A DNA stretch of 64,000 nt. Origin: Arthrobacter subterraneus (GTDB taxonomy: Bacteria > Actinomycetota > Actinomycetes > Actinomycetales > Micrococcaceae). The notes under the pieces are model-generated. The model was not told the origin of the DNA and searched no databases. It saw nothing but the letters and a program-made list of their open reading frames with translations. A program made the position numbers and the translations under genes. The stretch lies in the NCBI RefSeq assembly GCF_900099735.1, contig NZ_FNDT01000014.1, forward strand, positions 21,084 through 85,083, written 5' to 3'. Shown piece by piece: positions 35,177 through 46,181 of the stretch. Position 1 is the stretch's first letter. Each line of letters opens with the position of its first letter.

Positions 35177-36202
35177 TTAGCTCGCAACGCCTGCGACGGC
35201 GGTGTTGTCCTCCGCATCAGCCAGTCCGCGGCGCCGCCAGTAGGCAGCCAGGAGCGCACCCGACACGTTATGCCACACCGAGAAGATTGCCGCCGGAAGT
35301 GCTGCCTCGGGGGTCATGTGTGTTCGTGCAAGCCCGGCGGCAAGACCGGAGTTCTGCATCCCGACCTCCACGGAAGTGGTTCGCCGGGCACGGACCGGCA
35401 GCTTGAAGAGCCGGGCTGCCCCATAACCGACGGCGTAACCGAGACCATTGTGAAGAACCACGGCCAGGAGCACCAGCAGTCCGGCGGAGAAGATGGCTTC
35501 GGCGCTCAGACCCACAACAGCCATGACCACCAGCGTGATCGCTACTACCGAAATCCAGGGCAACACGGGAAGCGCCTTCGCCACGAGGCCGGGAAGCAGC
35601 AGGCGTGCTGCCAGACCGAGTGCTACAGGGATGAGCACAATCTGGACGATCGACCACGCCATGGAACCGGCGTCGACCGGGAGGTACTGTCCGGCCAGCC
35701 AGAGGGTGAGGAGCGGGGTCAGGACGGGAGCCAGGAGGGTGGACACCGTGGTCATCGCAACAGACAGCGCCACGTCGCCCTTGGCGAGGTAGGACACCAC
35801 GTTGGACGCCGTACCACCGGGGCAGCAGCCCACCAGAATCACGCCGGCTGCGAGGGCGGCCGGGAGCCCGAGGACGGAAGCAACCAGGAGCCCCAGGAGA
35901 GGCATCACCAGGTACTGGGCTACAACACCGATCACAACGGGGATAGGCCGCTTCGCAATCACAGCGAAGTCCGGCGGAGTGAGCGTCAGGCCCATCCCGA
36001 ACATGATCACGCCGAGGAGCGGGTTGATGGCGGGAGCAAGACCCGTGAAGGCCGTGGGCATGAACAGCGCTATGGCACCACCGCCCAGTATCAGCAGGGG
36101 GAAGATCGTGACCGCTACGCGGGCGTTCCGTTCCTCGGCTGATGCGGCGGATCCCGCGAGTGCGGCGGACTGTGCGGAGGGTGCGGGGTCGTGCGAGTTC
36201 AT
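35177..36202 (-). CDS. Bile acid:sodium symporter family protein
   Basis: A ten-helix transporter of the BASS/SBF family, 341 residues. Signature segments are MFGMGLTLTPPDFAVI near residue 68, VGCCPGGTASNVVSYLAKGDVALSV near residue 124 (first crossover) and TTSVEVGMQNSGLAAGLA near residue 285 (second crossover with the sodium-site Glu). Bacterial members move organic anions such as pantoate or keto acids with sodium; the substrate here is unknown. The first 25 residues are a Ser/Ala-rich extension. It stands alone between the surface genes and icd. Confidence 0.9.
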   Translation of the reverse strand: MNSHDPAPSAQSAALAGSAASAEERNARVAVTIFPLLILGGGAIALFMPTAFTGLAPAINPLLGVIMFGMGLTLTPPDFAVIAKRPIPVVIGVVAQYLVMPLLGLLVASVLGLPAALAAGVILVGCCPGGTASNVVSYLAKGDVALSVAMTTVSTLLAPVLTPLLTLWLAGQYLPVDAGSMAWSIVQIVLIPVALGLAARLLLPGLVAKALPVLPWISVVAITLVVMAVVGLSAEAIFSAGLLVLLAVVLHNGLGYAVGYGAARLFKLPVRARRTTSVEVGMQNSGLAAGLARTHMTPEAALPAAIFSVWHNVSGALLAAYWRRRGLADAEDNTAVAGVAS

Positions 36203-36293
36203 GCTTCAAGAAGTAGCACGAGCAATTCTTGGCGGCAGAATCCGGTCCGGAATTGTTACAGGAGGCACCTAAATACTTGAACCGGAGAACGCC

Positions 36294-36337
36294 GAAGGCC
36301 CCGGACGCGCGCCGGGCGGCACGGGTACGGGGCCTTC
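36294..36337 (-). terminator. Hairpin after icd
   Basis: Arms GAAGGCCCCG (36294-36303) and CGGGGCCTTC (36328-36337) are perfectly complementary and lie 12 bases beyond the icd stop, with a second GC-rich stem inside the loop. There is no U tract. The rest of the 36203-36348 gap has only short inverted repeats. Confidence 0.55.
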
Positions 36338-36348
36338 TGGAGTCGAAG

Positions 36349-38640
<2,292 letters not shown>

Positions 38641-40257
38641 TTAGTGGAAAAAGTGGCGTGCGCCGGTGAAGTACATGGTGATGCCAGCCGCGTTGGCAGC
38701 GTCAATGACTTCCTGGTCACGCACCGATCCTCCCGGCTGGACGACGGCGCGCACACCGGCGTCGAGCAGGATCTGCAGTCCGTCCGCGAACGGGAAGAAA
38801 GCGTCCGACGCCGCCACGGCACCGCGGGCGCGCTCGTGACCTTCTCCGGCCAGCGTGTTGGCGCGCTCCACCGCAAGCTTGCAGGAATCCAGCCGGTTGA
38901 CCTGCCCCATTCCGACGCCGACGGCGGCACCGTCGCGGGCGAGGAGGATCGCGTTGGATTTCGCGGCGCGGCAGGCGGTCCAGGCGAAGGCGAGGTCAGC
39001 GAGGGTTGCAGGATCGGCCGCTTCCCCGGCGGCGAGGGTCCAGTTGTCCGGGTTGTCGCCGTCGGCATCTACTGCATCCACCACCTGGACCAGAACGCCG
39101 CCGGATACCTGGCGCAGCTCGGTCGGGTAGCGGTCGTAGCCCTCGGGCAGGGCGAGCAGGCGGATGTTTTTCTTCTGGGAAAGAATCTCCACTGCTTCGG
39201 GATCAAACCCGGGAGCGATGACGACCTCGGTGAAGATGTCCTTGACGGTCCGGGCCATGGCCGCCGTGACGGGCCGGTTCGCTGCGATCACCCCGCCGAA
39301 GGCCGAGACCGGATCGCAGGCGTGGGCCTTGGCGTGGGCGTCGGCGATCGGGTCGACCGCGCCCGCGGACCCCACGGCAACCCCGCACGGGTTGGCGTGC
39401 TTGATGATGGCGACGGCGGGCTCGTTGAAGTCATACGCGGCGCGCAGCGCGGCGTCAGCGTCGACGAAGTTGTTGTAGCTCATCGCCTTGCCGTGCAGCT
39501 GGTCGGCCTGCGCAATTCCCGCCGGTGCGGCCTTGTCCACATAGAGCGCTGCCTGCTGGTGCGGGTTCTCGCCGTAGCGCAGCACCTCGGAGCGTTCAAG
39601 TGCCAGGCCGGCGTAGGCAGGCCAGTCGATCACGCCGTCGTCGTCCTCGTCCTGGAACTGGGTGGCCGTCCAGGTGGCAACCGCGTTGTCGTAGGCCGCG
39701 GTGTGCGCGAAGGCGCGGGCGGCCAGCCGCTGGCGGGTCTTCCGGTCGAAGCCGCCCTCCCCCGCAGCGCGGACCACGCTGCCGTAGAAGGACGGGTCCA
39801 CCACGATGGACACCGCCGCGTGGTTCTTCGCGGCCGAGCGCACCATGGCGGGGCCGCCGATGTCGATCTGCTCGACGACGTCGTCCGCGGCGGCGCCGGA
39901 ACGCACCGTCTCCACGAACGGGTAGAGATTGACCACCACCAGGTCAAAGGCCTCGATCTGCATGTCGGCGAGGGTGTCCATGTGCGCGGCGACGCGGCGG
40001 TCCGCGAGGATCCCGCCGTGGACCCGCGGATGCAGGGTCTTGACCCGGCCGTCGAGCATTTCAGGAGATCCGGTGACCTCCTCAACCTGCTGGACGGGGA
40101 TTCCGGCGGCGGCGATGGTCTTGGCGGTCGAGCCGGTGGAGACAATCCGGACGCCGGCCCTGTGCAGCCCCTGAGCGAGTTCCTCCAGCCCGGTCTTGTC
40201 ATAGACGGAAATCAGCGCGCGGCGGATGGGAACACGGTCAAGGTTGGTCAAGGTCAC
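38641..40257 (-). CDS. purH: Bifunctional AICAR formyltransferase / IMP cyclohydrolase
   Basis: Last two steps of IMP synthesis, using 10-formyl-THF. The N-terminal IMPCH domain shows [14 protein letters not shown] and STGSTAKTI near residue 42, then [14 protein letters not shown]. The C-terminal AICAR transformylase domain shows [13 protein letters not shown], the catalytic [14 protein letters not shown] near residue 288, [13 protein letters not shown] and [10 protein letters not shown]. Full length, 538 residues, GTG start. The usual partner purN lies 4.4 kb upstream, separated by plus-strand genes. Confidence 0.97.
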   Translation of the reverse strand: MTLTNLDRVPIRRALISVYDKTGLEELAQGLHRAGVRIVSTGSTAKTIAAAGIPVQQVEEVTGSPEMLDGRVKTLHPRVHGGILADRRVAAHMDTLADMQIEAFDLVVVNLYPFVETVRSGAAADDVVEQIDIGGPAMVRSAAKNHAAVSIVVDPSFYGSVVRAAGEGGFDRKTRQRLAARAFAHTAAYDNAVATWTATQFQDEDDDGVIDWPAYAGLALERSEVLRYGENPHQQAALYVDKAAPAGIAQADQLHGKAMSYNNFVDADAALRAAYDFNEPAVAIIKHANPCGVAVGSAGAVDPIADAHAKAHACDPVSAFGGVIAANRPVTAAMARTVKDIFTEVVIAPGFDPEAVEILSQKKNIRLLALPEGYDRYPTELRQVSGGVLVQVVDAVDADGDNPDNWTLAAGEAADPATLADLAFAWTACRAAKSNAILLARDGAAVGVGMGQVNRLDSCKLAVERANTLAGEGHERARGAVAASDAFFPFADGLQILLDAGVRAVVQPGGSVRDQEVIDAANAAGITMYFTGARHFFH

Positions 40258-40417
40258 GCGGGTCTCCAGGGGACGGGTGCTGTGGGTTAGCCCCTAGTCT
40301 AAAACACCGGCGCCTCCAGCTGATCGGCCGGACGGCTCCGTGACACCGCGGCGGTAAGGTGTTCGAGTCACTCCCAACGAGCGAGCCAGCGCCAGGCCGG
40401 CCTGTCAGGATGGAACC

Positions 40418-41767
40418 GTGAGTACTTCTACCGAGCTCCCCACCGGCGATCAGGTGGTCCAGGACCTGCCCTGGCGCTGGCGGGTCCAGGGCAAGATCTT
40501 CCTCATCGGCGGACTCGGGTTCATGTTCGATGCCTGGGATGTCACGCTGAACGGCTACCTCATCCCGCTGCTGTCCGACGAGTGGGGCCTGACACCGGGA
40601 CAGGCCGCCTGGGTGGGCACCTCGAACCTCATCGGCATGGCCGTGGGTGCATTCGCCTGGGGGTCCATTGCGGATCTGATCGGGCGGAAGAAGGCATTCA
40701 CCGCCACCCTCCTGATCTTCTCCATCTTCACGGTGCTGGGCGCGTTCTCCGGCGACCTCGTCTGGTTCTGCGTCTTCCGCTTCCTCGCCGGATTCGGCCT
40801 CGGCGGCTGCATCCCCGTGGACTACGCCCTGGTGGGCGAGTTCACGCCGCGGAAGCACCGCGGCCGGGTGCTTACCGCTATGGACGGCTGGTGGCCCATC
40901 GGGGCGGGCCTGTGCGGTGTAGTGTCCGCAATCCTGATCGCCACGTTCGGGGACTGGCGGTACCTGATGCTCGTCATGGTGCTGCCGGCGCTCCTGGTGT
41001 TCTGGGTGCGCCGCTCGGTGCCCGAGTCGCCTCTCTACCTCGTGCAGCGCGGACGCACCGCCGAGGCGAAGGCAGTGATCGACCAACTGGTCAAAAGTAC
41101 CGGCGGCGCGATCCGCGAATGGCGTCTCCCGCCGGCCGGAGACGACCCCAAGCTCACCCTGGGCGGCCTCACCGGGCAGTTCACGGCGCTCTGGCGCTTC
41201 AACTGGCGCATCACCCTCGCCGCGTGGGGCCTGTTCCTGTCCATCCTGCTGGTCTACTACGGCGCCCTGACCTGGATGCCGCAGATCCTCATCGCCTCCG
41301 GGTACCGCCAGTCGGTGGCGTTCCTGACCACGGCCGGAATGACCGGCATCGGCTTCCTCGGCGTGGTTGCAGCCGCACTGCTCGTGGAGCGGGTGGGCAG
41401 GAAATGGATCCTTGCGGTATCAGGCCCGTTGTCCGCCGTCGTACTGGTGGTCTTCGCTCTCACGGTGGAGCTGCCCGTGGTGGCCACCGTCTGGCTGCTG
41501 GCGTTCGGCTTCACCATCCAGGTGGCCATCCCGGTCCTGTACACGTACGTCTCGGAGCTGTACCCCACGGAACTGCGCGGTTCCGGGTTCGGTTGGGCGT
41601 CGACGGTGTCGCGCGTCGGGGCGGGCCTTGTGCCGCTGATCTTCGGCTCCCTGCTCTGGCCGTACCTGGGCCTGCCGCTGACCTTCGCCGTGACTGGCCT
41701 GCTGGTTCTGGTGGCCGTGGTGTGGATGGCGTTCAATGCTCCCGAGACCCGTGGCGCCCGCATTTGA
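40418..41767 (+). CDS. MFS transporter (sugar porter / aromatic acid symporter-like)
   Basis: A twelve-helix major facilitator carrier, 449 residues. Motif A-like GSIADLIGRKKAFTATLL follows helix 2 near residue 85, with VDYALVGEFTPRKHRGRVLTAM between helices 4 and 5. The second half repeats the pattern (LLVERVGRKWILAVSG, LYPTELRGSGFGWASTVSRVGAG). It is closest in pattern to SV2/AAHS-like acid and sugar carriers. GTG 40418 follows AGGATGG. The 160-bp gap to purH shows no clear site. The gene lies next to the secreted amylase but has no proven link. Confidence 0.87.
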   Translation: MSTSTELPTGDQVVQDLPWRWRVQGKIFLIGGLGFMFDAWDVTLNGYLIPLLSDEWGLTPGQAAWVGTSNLIGMAVGAFAWGSIADLIGRKKAFTATLLIFSIFTVLGAFSGDLVWFCVFRFLAGFGLGGCIPVDYALVGEFTPRKHRGRVLTAMDGWWPIGAGLCGVVSAILIATFGDWRYLMLVMVLPALLVFWVRRSVPESPLYLVQRGRTAEAKAVIDQLVKSTGGAIREWRLPPAGDDPKLTLGGLTGQFTALWRFNWRITLAAWGLFLSILLVYYGALTWMPQILIASGYRQSVAFLTTAGMTGIGFLGVVAAALLVERVGRKWILAVSGPLSAVVLVVFALTVELPVVATVWLLAFGFTIQVAIPVLYTYVSELYPTELRGSGFGWASTVSRVGAGLVPLIFGSLLWPYLGLPLTFAVTGLLVLVAVVWMAFNAPETRGARI

Positions 41768-41826
41768 TTTGACACCTAAATGTGATGTGAGACACGCTGT
41801 TGGGGTTCACTCTCCCTGGAGGTCTC

Positions 41827-44535
41827 ATGATTGCCCGCAATACCACCGCCGTTGTGCTTGCATCCCTGCTTGCAGCCACCGGCACCGCCCTGCCCGCGCT
41901 GGCTTCGCCCGCCGAGTCCGCCGACACCGCCGAAGCGCAGCAGTCGCTGCGTGCACCGGTGACGGACGAAAACTTCTATTTTGTAATGGCTGACCGTTTT
42001 GCCAACGGCAGTACGGCCAACGACGACGGCGGACTGGGACCTGATCCGTCGGTGTCCGGCTTTGACCCCACCCGGAAGGGCTTCTACAACGGCGGTGACC
42101 TCAAAGGCCTGCTGGACAAACTCGACTACATCGAGGGCCTCGGCACCACCTCCATCTGGCTGACCCCCAGCTTCAAGAACAAGGCAGTCCAGCCGGCTGA
42201 CAACTCAGCGGGCTACCACGGCTACTGGATCACCGACTTCACGCAGATCGACCCGCACCTGGGCACCAACGAGGACCTCAAGGCACTCATCGACGAGGCC
42301 CACTCCCGGGGCATGAAGGTCTACTTCGACATCATCACCAACCACACCGCGGACGTCATCGGGTACGAGGAAGGCGCCCGCATGCCGTACGTCTCCAAGG
42401 ACGAGGAGCCCTACCGCACTGCGGCGGGCGAACCGTTCGATGACCGCGACGTGGCCGGCAGCGACCGCTTCCCGGCCCTCGATCCGTCGGTGTCATTCCC
42501 CTACACGCCGGTGCTGGAACCGGGCGAGGAAGACCTGAAGGTTCCGGCCTGGCTCAACGACCCGAACCTTTACCACAACCGTGGTGACACCACCTTCGCC
42601 GGCGAGGACGCCTACTACGGCGACTTCTTCGGCCTCGATGACCTGTTCACCGAACACCCCGTGGTGGTGGACGGCATGAAGGACATCTACCAGACCTGGA
42701 TCGCGGACTTCGGCGTGGACGGTTTCCGCATCGACACCATGAAGCATGTCGACGACGCGTTCTGGCAGGAATTCGGTCCGGACGTCCTCCAGTTCGCCCA
42801 TGAGCAGGGCAAGGATGAGTTCTTCATGTTCGGCGAGGTCTATGACACCACCAAGGACTTCACCTCGCAGTACACCACCCGGAACTCCATGCAGGCCGTA
42901 CTGGACTTCCCGTTCCAGGACGCCGCCCGCAGCTTTGCGTCGCGAAGCGCGGACGCAGGCCGGCTCGGCGAATTCTTCCTCGGAGACGACTGGTACACCG
43001 ACGCCGACTCCAACGCGTACAGCCTGCCCACCTTCCTGGGCAACCATGACATGGGCCGCATCGGCGGGTTCGTGGCCGCCGACAATCCCGGTGCCGGTGA
43101 GGACGAGCTGCTGGCCCGCGACGAACTGGCGCACGAGCTGATGTACTTCTCGCGCGGCAACCCCGTGATCTACTACGGCGATGAGCAGGGCTTCACCGGA
43201 CCCGGCGGAGACCAGGACGCCCGGCAGACGCTCTTTGCCAGCCAGGTGGCCGACTACCTTGATGATGACCTGCTCGGCACCGACGCCACCCACGCGCAGG
43301 ACAACTTCAACACCGACCACCCGCTGTACAAGACCATCGGCGCCCTGGCCGGCATCACCGGGAAGCATCCCGCCCTGCGCAACGGAGCCCACCAGCACCG
43401 CTACGCAGCCGAGGGCGCCGGAATCTACGCCTTCTCCCGGATCGACACCGAACGTCAGCGGGAATACGTCGTCGCACTGAACAACAGCGAAGAGGCGCAG
43501 ACGGCGGAGATCCCCACCTATATGCCCGCACGGACGTTCACGTCCATCTACGGCGAGGGCGAGGACCGGGTGAAGTCAGCCCGCAACGGGACCGTCACCG
43601 TTACGGTGCCGCCGCTGTCCGCCGTCGTCTATGAGGCCTCCGGACGCATTCCGGCATCAAAGGCGGCTCCGGCGATCAGCCTTTCCCAGCCGGCCCCGAC
43701 CGAAGGGGACAACGGGCGCATGCTGGTTGAGGCCGACGTCGACGGTTCCTCCTTCTACCAGGTCTCCTTCGAAGCCCGTACCGCGGGCGGGGACTGGACA
43801 CCGATCGGCACCGATGACAACGCGCCATACCGCGTCTTCCATGACGTTGCGGCGCTCGATCCCGGCACCGGACTCGAGTACCGCGCCGTGGTCCTGGACA
43901 ACAAGGGCCACACCGGCGGCAGCGGCGTGGTGAGCGCCGAGGCTCCGGCTCCGGTAGTGACCCTGGAGGCACCGGAGGAGAACGCCCGTGTCCGGGACGC
44001 GGTGGAACTCAGCGCTGTCGCCGACCCCGAGAAGGCAACCAACGTGGTCTCCTTCGAGCGCAGCGTGGACGGCGGCGCCTGGGAGGAAATCGCTTCCGAC
44101 AGCTCATCCCCCGCCTACACCTATACGGATGACATCTCAGGCCTCGACCTGCCGGATGACACCCAGCTTCAGTACCGTGCGGTGCTCGGCGGGGCCGTAA
44201 GCAACGTGCGGACGGTGACCGTCGGTGATCCGGTGGTGGTCCAGCCGGGTGCCGTGTCCGTGCCCGGTGCTTTCAACTCGGAGATGGGCTGCCCCGGTGA
44301 CTGGCTGCCCGACTGCGATGAGGCACAGATGACCCTCGGCGACGACGGCCTGTGGCGGCTCACGGTGGACATCATCGGCGGGACCTACGAGTACAAGGTC
44401 GCCATCGACAAGAGCTGGGATGAGAACTACGGCGCCGGCGGCGGCCCGGGTGGGAGCAACCTGGTCCTGGAGCACGACGGCGGTCCGGTCACCTTCACCT
44501 ACGACCACCGCACGCACCTCATCACCGCGGAGTAG
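41827..44535 (+). CDS. Secreted GH13 alpha-amylase family glycosidase with C-terminal X25-like module
   Basis: A 902-residue exported starch-degrading enzyme. The signal peptide ends near residue 27 (ALA-SPAE). The catalytic GH13 barrel has FYFVMADRFANGSTAND, YHGYWITDFTQIDPHLGT, FDIITNHTADV, the nucleophile in GVDGFRIDTMKHV (near residue 302), acid/base Glu in FMFGEVYDTT and the third Asp in TFLGNHDMGRIGGF. Two Ig-like segments follow (about 610-800), and then a pullulanase-type X25 module beginning VSVPGAFNSEMGCPGDWLPD. ATG 41827 has GGAGG 4 bases upstream. Maltose or oligosaccharides are the probable products; exact bond specificity is not readable. Confidence 0.92.
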   Translation: MIARNTTAVVLASLLAATGTALPALASPAESADTAEAQQSLRAPVTDENFYFVMADRFANGSTANDDGGLGPDPSVSGFDPTRKGFYNGGDLKGLLDKLDYIEGLGTTSIWLTPSFKNKAVQPADNSAGYHGYWITDFTQIDPHLGTNEDLKALIDEAHSRGMKVYFDIITNHTADVIGYEEGARMPYVSKDEEPYRTAAGEPFDDRDVAGSDRFPALDPSVSFPYTPVLEPGEEDLKVPAWLNDPNLYHNRGDTTFAGEDAYYGDFFGLDDLFTEHPVVVDGMKDIYQTWIADFGVDGFRIDTMKHVDDAFWQEFGPDVLQFAHEQGKDEFFMFGEVYDTTKDFTSQYTTRNSMQAVLDFPFQDAARSFASRSADAGRLGEFFLGDDWYTDADSNAYSLPTFLGNHDMGRIGGFVAADNPGAGEDELLARDELAHELMYFSRGNPVIYYGDEQGFTGPGGDQDARQTLFASQVADYLDDDLLGTDATHAQDNFNTDHPLYKTIGALAGITGKHPALRNGAHQHRYAAEGAGIYAFSRIDTERQREYVVALNNSEEAQTAEIPTYMPARTFTSIYGEGEDRVKSARNGTVTVTVPPLSAVVYEASGRIPASKAAPAISLSQPAPTEGDNGRMLVEADVDGSSFYQVSFEARTAGGDWTPIGTDDNAPYRVFHDVAALDPGTGLEYRAVVLDNKGHTGGSGVVSAEAPAPVVTLEAPEENARVRDAVELSAVADPEKATNVVSFERSVDGGAWEEIASDSSSPAYTYTDDISGLDLPDDTQLQYRAVLGGAVSNVRTVTVGDPVVVQPGAVSVPGAFNSEMGCPGDWLPDCDEAQMTLGDDGLWRLTVDIIGGTYEYKVAIDKSWDENYGAGGGPGGSNLVLEHDGGPVTFTYDHRTHLITAE

Positions 44536-44549
44536 TTACCCCGCCCCGA

Positions 44550-44610
44550 ATCGAGCGGGCGCCTATGACCCCATCCCACGCGGATGGAGCGTTCCAGGCG
44601 CCCGCTCGAT
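44550..44610 (+). terminator. Long hairpin between the convergent amylase and purN genes
   Basis: Perfect 15-bp arms ATCGAGCGGGCGCCT (44550-44564) and AGGCGCCCGCTCGAT (44596-44610) enclose a loop with an inner CCATCC/GGATGG stem. It sits between convergent genes and can fold on either strand, so it may serve as a bidirectional transcript end. No U tract is present. Confidence 0.6.
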
Positions 44611-44660
44611 CCGTTAAGTGGCAGATCCTTAAGCGGTGGACCCGTTAAGCGGTGGATCCG
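44609..44660. repeat. 16-bp tandem repeat covering the purN stop codon
   Basis: Exact 16-bp units lie at 44609-44624, 44625-44640 and 44641-44656, with a degenerate fourth into purN. On the minus strand each of the three carries a CTTAA; the third contains the actual purN stop (TAA at 44645-44647). Since 16 is not a multiple of three, the TAA triplets fall in three different frames. Confidence 0.9.
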
Positions 44661-45223
44661 TTGAGTGTGGCGAGGTCCCGGAGCGTTTCGATGAGCAGGG
44701 CGCGCTCCTGGACCTTGATGCGTTCGTGAAGGGTCTCTTCGGTGTCGTCGTCAAGCACGGGCACGGCGGCCTGGGAGAGGATCGGCCCGGTGTCGATCCC
44801 CGCGTCAGCGATCATCACCGTGCAGCCGGTGACTTTCACGCCGTAGGCAAGGGCGTCCCGGACCCCGTGTGCACCGGGAAAACTCGGGAGCAGCGCCGGG
44901 TGGGTGTTGAGGTAGCGGTTGGGGAACCGGTCGAGGAACTGCTGGTCGACAATGCGCATGAACCCGGAGGAAACCACGTAGTGCGGATCGTAGGCCGCTG
45001 TGCGTTCGGTCAGGTCCGCGTTCCATTCAGTGCGGTTGCCGTACTGCTTGAAGTCCACCACAAAGGTGGGAATGCCCGCCGCGGCAGCGCGTTCAACACC
45101 GTAGGTACCCGGTCGGTCAGCACCCACAGCGGCGATCTCCACCGGCAGGTCTCCCGACTGCACCGCATCGATCACCGCCTGCAGATTCGAGCCTGTACCG
45201 GAAACGAGAACAACGATGCGCAT
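44645..45223 (-). CDS. purN: Phosphoribosylglycinamide formyltransferase
   Basis: Transfers a formyl group from 10-formyl-THF to GAR in purine synthesis, 192 residues. Signature blocks are VVLVSGTGSNLQAVIDAV at the N-terminus, SSGFMRIVDQQFLDRFPNRYLNTHPALLPSFPG near residue 85 (catalytic Asn and His) and TGCTVMIADAGIDTGPIL with the catalytic Asp. The start ATG 45223 (MRIVVLV) is placed by homology; no strong ribosome site is visible. Its stop codon lies in a 16-bp tandem repeat. Confidence 0.95.
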   Translation of the reverse strand: MRIVVLVSGTGSNLQAVIDAVQSGDLPVEIAAVGADRPGTYGVERAAAAGIPTFVVDFKQYGNRTEWNADLTERTAAYDPHYVVSSGFMRIVDQQFLDRFPNRYLNTHPALLPSFPGAHGVRDALAYGVKVTGCTVMIADAGIDTGPILSQAAVPVLDDDTEETLHERIKVQERALLIETLRDLATLNGSTA

Positions 45224-45276
45224 GGGACCCAAGCGTACCGTCCGAGGGCCCCCACTGGGTGTCCTAGGGTTGAGGG

Positions 45277-45756
45277 ATGAACACTCCCGCGCCCTCCGGT
45301 CCAGCGGCCCGGCCCGGCAAACCCTCCGGGCACACTCCCCAGCCGTCGGAGAAGGAGATCGCCGCAACCCGTACGCTGCTGCGCGTGTTCATGCTCCTGC
45401 TCCTCGGTGCGCTCCTGGGCTCCAGTTTCCCGCTGCCATGGAAGGTGCTCGGCCTGGTCTTCAGCCTGGCAGCGCTGACCGTCGGCATCCTCGCCCTCGT
45501 CAGCCTGGTGAGGCAGAAGGCCCCGGCGATGCTGCGGATCTCGACGACGGTGGGCCTGGTGGCATCCCTCTTCCTCACCCTGGGGACGGGCGCGGCCATC
45601 CTGCTCTGGCCCATCACCGAGCGCTACGAACAGTGCATGGCCACAGCGCTTACGTCCAAGGCGCAGCGGCAGTGTGAAGAGGACCTGCGCAACCTTGGCG
45701 GTCTATTGGAGACACGCTCCGTTGCCCCTCAGGAGATCCCATGGTCGACGTCGTAA
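45277..45756 (+). CDS. Small membrane protein, function unknown
   Basis: A 159-residue protein with a 30-residue Pro/Ser-rich N-terminus and three hydrophobic segments (about residues 36-50, 54-77 and 88-111), ending in a hydrophilic tail with two Cys (EQCMATALTSKAQRQCEED). I do not recognise the family. It overlaps the next gene (SRPBCC protein) by 16 bases on the same strand, indicating co-translation. Divergent from purN. Confidence 0.7.
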   Translation: MNTPAPSGPAARPGKPSGHTPQPSEKEIAATRTLLRVFMLLLLGALLGSSFPLPWKVLGLVFSLAALTVGILALVSLVRQKAPAMLRISTTVGLVASLFLTLGTGAAILLWPITERYEQCMATALTSKAQRQCEEDLRNLGGLLETRSVAPQEIPWSTS

Positions 45757-46178
45757 CCACCATCACCGTTGACCGTCCGCGCGGGAAGGTGTCCGCGTAT
45801 GCGTCGGACCCCGCCAATGCACCCGAGTGGTACGTCAACATCGATTCGGCGCGGTGGCTGACCGAACCGGTCCTCGAGGAGGGATCGCGGGTGGCGTTCT
45901 CCGCCAGGTTCCTCGGCCGGACGCTGTCCTACGTCTACGAAATCGTCGCGTACAACCCCTCGGAGCGTCTCGTGATGCGCACCGCTGAAGGCCCCTTCCC
46001 GATGGAGACCAGCTACAGCTGGGCCGACGCCGGGCCGGGCGCCACCCGCATGGAGCTGCGCAATACCGGCCAGCCACGCGGGTTCTTCCGGATCCTCGGA
46101 CCGGTGCTTGAGCTGTCCATGCGCAAGGCCAACACCAAAGACCTGCAGAACCTGAAGCGGCTGCTCGAATCCCGCTGA
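45741..46178 (+). CDS. SRPBCC family protein (START/polyketide cyclase fold)
   Basis: A 145-residue lipid- or ligand-binding fold protein. It shows the typical opening VDVVTTITVDRPRGKVSAYASDPANAPEW and the strand VMRTAEGPFPMETSYSWADAG, and ends in a long helix (MRKANTKDLQNLKRLLESR). The family is diverse (ligand binding, dehydration, stress), so no specific role is assigned. It begins inside the end of the small membrane protein gene and converges on the DUF6350 gene. Confidence 0.82.
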   Translation: MVDVVTTITVDRPRGKVSAYASDPANAPEWYVNIDSARWLTEPVLEEGSRVAFSARFLGRTLSYVYEIVAYNPSERLVMRTAEGPFPMETSYSWADAGPGATRMELRNTGQPRGFFRILGPVLELSMRKANTKDLQNLKRLLESR

Positions 46179-46181
46179 GGG

